NCBI RefSeq assembly: GCF_020707215.1
Contig: NZ_JAJFET010000007.1
Location: forward strand, 124,001 to 188,000
Length of the DNA stretch: 64,000 nucleotides
DNA from: Sphingomonas sp. PL-96
Lineage (GTDB): Bacteria; Pseudomonadota; Alphaproteobacteria; Sphingomonadales; Sphingomonadaceae
Reading direction: 5' to 3'
The notes under the pieces were generated by a model. It searched no databases and was not told the origin of the DNA. It was given only the letters and a program-made list of their open reading frames with translations. Positions 58,291 through 64,000 of the stretch are shown here, one piece after another. Positions within the stretch are counted from its first letter, which is position 1; every line of letters starts with the position of its first letter. The translations under genes and the position numbers were made by a program.

Positions 58291-59064
58291 ATGGCGGTCA
58301 TGGCCGACGGGCTCCAGGCACTCACCGAGAAGGAGAAGCAGACGCTTCGCCTGCTGCTGGAGGGGCATGACGCCAAGTCGATGGCGCGTCACCTCGACCT
58401 GTCGGTGCACACCATCAACGAGCGGCTGCGGGACGCCCGGCGCAAGCTCTCCGTCTCCACCAGCAAGGAGGCCGCGCGCCTGCTGCGCCAGCGCGAAGCC
58501 GTCCCCCAAAGCCTGGGGGACACAAGGTTCGGGGATGCCCCGCCCGTGCCGATCGACGAGCAGTCGGGACAGCCCAGCACCGAGCCGCCTTCACCCCCGA
58601 AAGCGGCCTGGGCCATCGGAGGACTCGTCATGATCCCGTTCCTGATCACCCTGCTCGCCCTGTCGACGCCCGGCCAGCCGCCCCAGGCCGGCACGCAGGC
58701 GCCCGACGCCCAGCCCGCCGCCGCCGCGCCCGCGACCGAGAGCGCCGTTACCCGCGCGGCGTCCGCCTTTCTTGCCCTGCTCGACGCGGGCAAGTGGCAG
58801 GAAAGCTGGGCCGCGACCGGCCAGTCGTTCCAGTCGCTCAATACGGTCGCCGCCTGGCAAGCCGCCTCCGAACAGGCGCGCGTGCCGCTTGGCCGCATGC
58901 TGTCGCGCCAGCTGCTGAGTGCAGAGGACGTCCCCGCACCGCCCAAGGGCTACCACATGGTCCGCTTCCGCACCGATTTCGAGAACAAGCGCGGCGCGAC
59001 CGAAACCGTGTCGCTCGACCGCGAAGGCGAGAGCTGGAAGGTGGTGGGGGTGTATATCCAGTAG
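58291..59064 (+). CDS. LuxR-type HTH / transmembrane / DUF4019 protein
   Basis: A 257-residue protein. Residues 9-65 are a LuxR-type helix-turn-helix (LTEKEKQTLRLLLEGHDAKS, MARHLDLSVHTINERLRDAR). A Pro/Ser-rich linker is followed by one membrane segment (AWAIGGLVMIPFLITLLALS), and the periplasmic end is a DUF4019 domain (FLALLDAGKWQESWAATGQS, then FRTDFENKRGATETVSLDRE). This is a membrane-bound one-component regulator: the outer domain could sense, the inner domain bind DNA. AAAGGA lies six bases before ATG 58291. It converges with the FGE gene. Confidence 0.85.
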   Translation: MAVMADGLQALTEKEKQTLRLLLEGHDAKSMARHLDLSVHTINERLRDARRKLSVSTSKEAARLLRQREAVPQSLGDTRFGDAPPVPIDEQSGQPSTEPPSPPKAAWAIGGLVMIPFLITLLALSTPGQPPQAGTQAPDAQPAAAAPATESAVTRAASAFLALLDAGKWQESWAATGQSFQSLNTVAAWQAASEQARVPLGRMLSRQLLSAEDVPAPPKGYHMVRFRTDFENKRGATETVSLDREGESWKVVGVYIQ

Positions 59065-59079
59065 GCGTGGGCGCCCCGC

Positions 59080-60039
59080 CTACACCCGGCGGACGCAGCG
59101 GAAGCCGATGTGGGAGGTGGTGCTGTCGAGCGTCTGCGGGTGGCGGGCGGCCGGGCGATAGCGCTGGCAATAGTTGGCGGCGCACAGGTGGGAGCCGCCC
59201 TTTACCACCTTGCGGCCGCGGCCCAGGTCCGGGCCGGATGCCTCCATGCTTCCGCGCAGGGTTCCGCCGCGCGGGTTGCGGATGGCGCAGCAACTCGCCT
59301 TGCGCGCGCCGCCGCCGGGGGCGGGCCTGAGCGCCTTTGCGGTCGCATACCAGTCGCTTGTCCACTCCCAGACGTTGCCGATCATGTCGAACAGCGCGTG
59401 GCCGTTGGCGGGGAAGCTGCGCACCGGCGTCGTGCGATAGCCGCCGTCCGCGCGCTGGTTGGCGAAGGGGAACATGCCCTGCCAGTAGTTGGCGAGGATG
59501 GCGCCGCCGGGCGCGAGTTCGTCGCCCCAGGCATATTCGGCGCCGTCGATGCCGCCGCGTGCCGCCAATTCCCATTCCGCCTCAGTCGGCAGCGCCTTGC
59601 CCGACCAGGCGGCATAGGCCTCGGCATCGCGGTGCGCGACATGGACCACCGGATGGTCGAGCAGCGCGTCGATGCTGCTGTCGGGGCCGGTCGGGTGGCG
59701 CCAATCGGCGCCCGCGACGAACGCCCACCAGCGGCCGTGATCGTCGAGCGGCACCGGCTGCGCGCTGCGCTGAAAGACCAGCGATCCCGGAACGGCAAGT
59801 GCGGGGTCCAGGCCCGGATAGTCGCGGGGATCGGGCGCTTCCTCGGCAAGGGTGCGGTATCCCGTGGCCTCCACAAAGGCGGCGAACTGCCGGTTGGTGA
59901 CGGGCGTCTCGTCGATCCAGAAGCCGTGCACCGCCACTCGGCGGGTCGGACGCTCATCGTCGTAGAAGCGCTCCGACCCCATGGTGAAGCTGCCGCCCGG
60001 GATGAAGCGCATCGCTTCCGGATCGTTCGTCGATGACAT
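59080..60039 (-). CDS. Formylglycine-generating enzyme (SUMF1/FGE family)
   Basis: A 319-residue FGE-sulfatase fold protein that can oxidise the sulfatase cysteine to formylglycine. It opens FIPGGSFTMGSERFYDDERP and contains FWIDETPVTNRQFAAFVEAT, LPTEAEWELAARGG and MIGNVWEWTSDWY. Both catalytic cysteines are in place: Cys286 and Cys291 in GGSHLCAANYCQRYRPAARH, matching human FGE C336/C341. So it should be active, unlike many look-alikes. ATG 60039 follows GGAGG. The target sulfatase is encoded 2 kb away. Confidence 0.93.
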   Translation of the reverse strand: MSSTNDPEAMRFIPGGSFTMGSERFYDDERPTRRVAVHGFWIDETPVTNRQFAAFVEATGYRTLAEEAPDPRDYPGLDPALAVPGSLVFQRSAQPVPLDDHGRWWAFVAGADWRHPTGPDSSIDALLDHPVVHVAHRDAEAYAAWSGKALPTEAEWELAARGGIDGAEYAWGDELAPGGAILANYWQGMFPFANQRADGGYRTTPVRSFPANGHALFDMIGNVWEWTSDWYATAKALRPAPGGGARKASCCAIRNPRGGTLRGSMEASGPDLGRGRKVVKGGSHLCAANYCQRYRPAARHPQTLDSTTSHIGFRCVRRV

Positions 60040-60058
60040 CCGCGCCTCCATGCCGGAC

Positions 60059-60075
60059 ATCATAAGAAATATGAT
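60059..60075. promoter_or_regulatory. Palindrome between FGE and GH2 genes
   Basis: ATCATA-AGAAA-TATGAT is a perfect inverted repeat with a 5-base centre, in an AT-rich patch unusual for this DNA. It lies 20 bases before the FGE start and 76 bases before the GH2 start, in the shared divergent promoter, so it could be an operator for both. Confidence 0.4.
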
Positions 60076-60150
60076 CACTCGGATCAAAGCTTGCGAGTGG
60101 CCCGGGTCCGACGCTAGCCTGCACCAAAACATACAAGGGAGAGGGGAGCG

Positions 60151-62148
60151 ATGTTGAAGCTCATTTCGCAGGCTGCGTTGGCAACCGCGCTGGCGGCCAT
60201 GCCGGTGGTAGCGACGGCGCAATCCACGCCGGCAGGGCAGGCGGGGGCCGCTGCCGCCGGGCAGGCCGATCGCGTCTATACCAGCAACCTGATGACTCGC
60301 TGGGGCAGGCAGGTCCGGCCCGACAATGCCTGGCGCAGCTATCCGCGCCCGCAGCTCAAGCGCAGCCGCTGGATCAACCTGAACGGCGAATGGGACTATG
60401 CCATCCGCCCCAAGACGGAGGCGCAGCTCCAGGCGCACGACGGCAAGATCCTGGTGCCGTTCGCGGTCGAGTCCAAATTGTCCGGGGTCGCGCGCAAGGT
60501 CGGGCCCAACGATCGCCTCTGGTACCGCCGCACCGTCACCATCCCAGCGGACTGGCAGGGCCAGCGCGTCCTGCTGAACTTCGGCGCGGTCGATTACGAG
60601 GCCCATATCCTCGTCAACGGCAGCATCGCGGGCTCGCACCGCGGCGGATCGGACGCGTTTGCGATCGACATCACCGACTATCTGAAACCGGGCCAGAACG
60701 AGCTCGTCGTCCAGGTCACCGATCCTACGTCCACGGGTGCCCAGCCGCGCGGCAAGCAGCAGCTCAACCCCAACAGCATCTGGTACACGCCCGTCAGCGG
60801 CATCTGGCAGACGGTGTGGCTGGAGCCGGTCCCCGCGCTGCACATCCAGGACATGAAGATCACGCCCGACATCGACCGCGGCGTGCTCGACGTCGACGTG
60901 GCGCTCAACCGCAGTGCCAGTGACAGCGATGCGGTGCGGATCACCGCTTCGTCCAAGGGGCGCACGGTGGCCAGCACGCTGGTGCGCGGCAATCGCCACG
61001 CCAGCCTGCCGATCCCGAACGCGCATCTCTGGTCGCCGGAGGACCCGTTCCTCTATGACCTGAAGGTCGAGCTGGTGAAGGTGCGCAGCCCCTATGCGGA
61101 CGATGCGGACAAGAGCCCGCACCGCAACCGCGGCGACGCGATCCTGACCGAGCAGGAAGCGGCGCTCTATCGCGCGGCGCAGGTGACCGGCGGCGCCGTG
61201 GACACGGTCGACAGCTATTTCGCGATGCGCAAGAGCTCGCTGGGGCCGGGCAAGATTGCCGGCCAGCCGCAATTGCTGCTCAACAACAAGCCGGTCTTCC
61301 AGAACGGCACGCTGGACCAGGGCTGGTGGCCCGACGGCCTGCTGACGCCGCCGTCCGAAGAGGCGATCCGCTGGGAGATCGATTATCTGAAGCGCGCCGG
61401 GTTCAACATGCTGCGCAAGCACATCAAGGTGGAGCCCGCCCAATATTACTACGAGGCGGATCGCATGGGCATCCTGATCTGGCAGGACATGCCCTCGGGC
61501 GAGGAAGACGAGAGCCTGGACCAGTTCGTCCGGCCGAGCTCGCAGGCCGAGGCGGTGATGCCGCAGGAGACCACCAACGAGTTCGAATATGAGCTCACGC
61601 GGATGATCGCGGACCTGCGCAACCATCCGTCGATCGTGACCTGGGTGGTAAACAACGAGGGCTGGGGGCAATATGCCTCCACCCGCCTCGCCAAGATGGT
61701 CCATGAGCTGGATCCCAGCCGGGTGGTGAACAAGGTGTCCGGCTGGCTGGACACGGGCGATGCCGGGTCCGACATCTATGACATCCACACCTATGAGGAC
61801 GTGCCGCGCGTGCCGACCCCGCAACAGCACCGCGCGGTGGTGATCGGTGAATATGGCGGCATCGGCCTGCCGGTCCCGGGCTATCTGTGGTTCGCCGAAA
61901 AGCGCAACTGGGGCTACCAGACCGCGACCGACCAGAAGGACTATGCGGCCCGCTACAACCGCAAGCTCGCCGAGGTGATCCGCCAGGCGCGCGACCTGGG
62001 CCTGAGCGCCGCCGTCTACACGCAGACCACCGATGTGGAGGGCGAGGTGAACGGCCTGCTCACCTATGACCGCGAGGTGAGCAAGCTGCCGGTCGAGCAG
62101 TTCGCGCGCATCCACGCGCCGCTGTTCGCGGACGACGCGCGTAAGTAA
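60151..62148 (+). CDS. Secreted glycoside hydrolase family 2 protein
   Basis: A 665-residue GH2-type beta-glycosidase (beta-galactosidase/glucuronidase/mannosidase group). A signal peptide (ALATALAAMPVVATAQ) precedes the sugar-binding jelly-roll (SRWINLNGEWDYAI, LWYRRTVTIPADWQGQRVLL). The TIM barrel has GFNMLRKHIKVEPAQYYYEA, the acid/base Glu503 in WVVNNEGWGQ and the nucleophile Glu567 in VVIGEYGGIG. An insert of about 40 residues (311-350) before the barrel is unusual. It diverges from the FGE gene and is convergent with the sulfatase. Confidence 0.92.
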   Translation: MLKLISQAALATALAAMPVVATAQSTPAGQAGAAAAGQADRVYTSNLMTRWGRQVRPDNAWRSYPRPQLKRSRWINLNGEWDYAIRPKTEAQLQAHDGKILVPFAVESKLSGVARKVGPNDRLWYRRTVTIPADWQGQRVLLNFGAVDYEAHILVNGSIAGSHRGGSDAFAIDITDYLKPGQNELVVQVTDPTSTGAQPRGKQQLNPNSIWYTPVSGIWQTVWLEPVPALHIQDMKITPDIDRGVLDVDVALNRSASDSDAVRITASSKGRTVASTLVRGNRHASLPIPNAHLWSPEDPFLYDLKVELVKVRSPYADDADKSPHRNRGDAILTEQEAALYRAAQVTGGAVDTVDSYFAMRKSSLGPGKIAGQPQLLLNNKPVFQNGTLDQGWWPDGLLTPPSEEAIRWEIDYLKRAGFNMLRKHIKVEPAQYYYEADRMGILIWQDMPSGEEDESLDQFVRPSSQAEAVMPQETTNEFEYELTRMIADLRNHPSIVTWVVNNEGWGQYASTRLAKMVHELDPSRVVNKVSGWLDTGDAGSDIYDIHTYEDVPRVPTPQQHRAVVIGEYGGIGLPVPGYLWFAEKRNWGYQTATDQKDYAARYNRKLAEVIRQARDLGLSAAVYTQTTDVEGEVNGLLTYDREVSKLPVEQFARIHAPLFADDARK

Positions 62149-62193
62149 GCGAAGGGGCGGGGCCGACCGGGTCAGCCTCGCCCCTTATCGCCG

Positions 62194-63981
62194 TTAGTCG
62201 CTAAGGCCGCCTGCCGCCGGGGCGGGGGTGCCGATCCGGCCGCCGCGCGCAGGCACGCCGACCTCGCGGGCCCAGGCCATCCACAAGCCGTCCAGCCGGG
62301 CGACGACCTCCGGATAGAGCGGGCGCACGTCCTGAGTCTCGGTCCGGTCCCGCTCCAGGTCGTAGAGCGCCCATTCCAGGTCCGGCCGATCGCCCTGCGG
62401 TGCGAGCGACACGAGCTTCCACCGGCCGTCGATGACTGCGCGCGCGCCATAATGTTCGAAAAAGAACGGGCGGTTCGTTGGCACAGCCCGGCCCAGGAAC
62501 ACGCCGGCAAGCGAGACGCCGTCCATCGGTGCCTTGTCGGTGCGTGGTGTCACGCCGGCGAGCTCCAGCAGGGTCGGGGTCACGTCGACGATGTGCGCCG
62601 GCTCGCGCACCGTGGTGCCTGCACGCCCGGCCATCGCGGCGGGCCAGCTCATCAGGAACGGCGCATGGGTGCCGCCCTGGTAGCTTTCCGCCTTCCAATA
62701 GCGCCAGGGCGTGTTGGCGGCGCTTGCCCATTGCGCGCCCAGGCACGCCATCGTCTGGTCGCCGCCGATCTGCTGGTCGGGATATTCGCCATAGGCGACG
62801 GGGCGGCCGTCGCGGGTCTCGCTCCAGCGGTCATAGCCTGCCTCCACCATCACCTCGGGCGAGGCGCCATTGTCGACGGTGAAGACGATCAGCGTGTCGT
62901 CATATTGGCCGCTGTCCTTCAGCGCCTGCACCAGCCGGCCGATGCCCTGGTCCATCACCTCGATCATCGCGGCATGGGTCGCCATCTTGCGGACCTGGAT
63001 CGCGCGCTGCTCGGCGGTCAGTCGCTGCCAGGGGATCGAATCGTTGTGCTCGTAGCGGGCCTCCACCGCGTCGAGCCGATCGACCGCCGGGTCGACCAGC
63101 CCCAGCTTCACCTGCCGGGCATAGCGGTCCTGCCGGATCTGGTTCCAGCCGCCTTCGAAGCGGGGGATGTACTTCCGGATCAGCGCCTCGGGCGCCATCA
63201 GCGGCCAATGGGCGGCGGTATAGGCGAGGTACATCATGAACGGGTCGCGACCCCTGGCGAGCCGCCGCACCTCGCCCACCGCATGGTCGCTGATCGCGTC
63301 GGTGAAGTAGAAGTCCTTGGGCACCGATCGTACCGGCTCGAAGTCGTTCACCAGGCTGAACGGGTCATGGTAGTTCACCACGCCCCAGATGATGCCCCAA
63401 TGGTGCTGGAAACCGCGCGCCACCGGATAGGTGCGCCGGTCGCCGAAGTCGCGATCGAAGTGCGCCTGGTGGTTGAGCCACTTCATGTGCTCGGCCTTGT
63501 CGGTCATCGGCACGGCCGCGGTCAGGTGCCACTTGCCGACCATGGTGGTGGCGTAGCCGGCGCGGCGAAGCTCCTCGGCGACCGTGGGCACGTCGCGCGA
63601 CAGGCTGGAGCCGTTGCCGGCCATGTTGACGCGGTGCGGATAGCGGCCGGTCAGCAGGCTCGCCCGCGACGGGCAGCAGCGCGACATGTTGTAGAAGTTG
63701 GCGAAGCTGACCGAGCGCTTCGCCAGCGCGTCGAGGTTGGGTGTGTCGATCTCCCCCCCGAACGCGCCGATGTCCGAATAGCCGACGTCATCGGCCATGA
63801 TCACGATCATGTTGGGGCGCCGGGCGCCGGTTCGGGCGGGTTCCTCCGGCGCGAGCGGCAGGTCACCCAGCAGTCCCGCGCTGGCCGGGCCGCCCATCGC
63901 CGCCAGCGAGCCGAGCAGCGCCAGCTTCTGGAGGAAGCGGCGGCGAGAGCCCGCGATCGAAGGCTGGCTGGCAGGACGCAT
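62194..63981 (-). CDS. Tat-exported sulfatase (arylsulfatase type)
   Basis: A 595-residue sulfatase. The leader has a twin-arginine signal, SRRRFLQKLALLGSLAA. Metal ligands appear in NMIVIMADDVGYSDIGAFGG, and the signature SRCCPSRASLLTGRYPHRVN gives C-x-P-S-R with the formylglycine candidate Cys102. The late active-site part is VFTVDNGASPEVMVE. It would remove sulfate from glycan or small aryl sulfates; the substrate is unknown. Cys102 should be activated by the FGE at 59.1-60.0 kb. ATG 63981 is near the window edge. Confidence 0.94.
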   Translation of the reverse strand: MRPASQPSIAGSRRRFLQKLALLGSLAAMGGPASAGLLGDLPLAPEEPARTGARRPNMIVIMADDVGYSDIGAFGGEIDTPNLDALAKRSVSFANFYNMSRCCPSRASLLTGRYPHRVNMAGNGSSLSRDVPTVAEELRRAGYATTMVGKWHLTAAVPMTDKAEHMKWLNHQAHFDRDFGDRRTYPVARGFQHHWGIIWGVVNYHDPFSLVNDFEPVRSVPKDFYFTDAISDHAVGEVRRLARGRDPFMMYLAYTAAHWPLMAPEALIRKYIPRFEGGWNQIRQDRYARQVKLGLVDPAVDRLDAVEARYEHNDSIPWQRLTAEQRAIQVRKMATHAAMIEVMDQGIGRLVQALKDSGQYDDTLIVFTVDNGASPEVMVEAGYDRWSETRDGRPVAYGEYPDQQIGGDQTMACLGAQWASAANTPWRYWKAESYQGGTHAPFLMSWPAAMAGRAGTTVREPAHIVDVTPTLLELAGVTPRTDKAPMDGVSLAGVFLGRAVPTNRPFFFEHYGARAVIDGRWKLVSLAPQGDRPDLEWALYDLERDRTETQDVRPLYPEVVARLDGLWMAWAREVGVPARGGRIGTPAPAAGGLSD

Positions 63982-64000
63982 CGTTTCTTCTCCCAGATGG

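Noticed and set aside
59080-62115. 1011-residue minus-strand frame that fuses GH2 antisense to FGE
   Set aside because: Only the C-terminal 319 residues (FGE) are real. The upstream part is the shadow of GH2, and a GGAGG site supports the ATG at 60039.

Overview
The window is a gene-dense stretch of a GC-rich alphaproteobacterial chromosome. The gene set points to Sphingomonas or a close relative in the Sphingomonadales: a mitofilin-like gene beside hemD and hemC, a COQ9-family gene, a RibBA with a decayed GTP cyclohydrolase II half, GH130-like and sulfatase/GH2 glycan genes, and many ATGA start/stop overlaps. The species cannot be read from the window. Almost everything is chromosomal housekeeping. 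No rRNA, CRISPR array, transposase, integrase or prophage genes were seen, and no gap over 300 bases lacks a feature.

Layout. 0-4 kb: edge of lolA, ftsK, and divergently a UbiH-type flavin hydroxylase. 4-6.3 kb (minus): a YbbN-like thioredoxin/TPR protein, a stand-alone LON domain, a Trm112-like protein and an orphan gene, almost without spacing. 6.4-8 kb: tRNA-Gly, DUF72, gamma carbonic anhydrase-like protein. 8.2-12.1 kb (minus): hemC-hemD-mitofilin-like gene-gcdH. 12.1-14.6 kb: tsaD-gpsA-VOC. 14.6-16.3 kb: anchored cytochrome c and divergent pheA. 16.4-19.6 kb (minus): mutY-serine hydrolase-nudC. 19.7-25.5 kb (plus): DUF721, two DsbA-like proteins, smc. 25.5-34.4 kb: a GH130-like gene, chorismate mutase, a polyprenyl synthase, nitronate monooxygenase, a lower-GC orphan membrane gene, YjbQ, lysC, ubiG, DUF1810, then an SDR gene with a large internal deletion coupled to a second GH130-like gene.

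34.6-39.1 kb: an ABC ATPase and a 1194-residue ABC permease fused to an M1-type metallopeptidase. 39.1-43.2 kb: rpoZ and the riboflavin genes ribD-ribE-ribBA-ribH. 43.2-47 kb: an EamA transporter, COQ9, and feoAB with a Fur-like box. 47-48 kb: DUF4169 and ssb with a clear terminator. 48.2-52.6 kb (minus): recQ-phosphatase/rhodanese-like-metX-GNAT-metW. 52.7-55.4 kb: an ATP-dependent DNA ligase and an S41 lipoprotein peptidase. 55.4-57.6 kb: tRNA-Arg, a TPP riboswitch and thiC. 57.7-58.2 kb: a DUF4160/DUF2442 pair.

58.3-64 kb is the most system-like region: a LuxR-HTH/transmembrane/DUF4019 protein, a formylglycine-generating enzyme with both catalytic cysteines, a secreted GH2 glycosidase and a Tat-exported sulfatase with the CxPSR motif. 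Together they suggest breakdown of a sulfated glycan.

Three families of short palindromic repeats lie between genes throughout. They cluster around the two GH130-like genes and between many operons.
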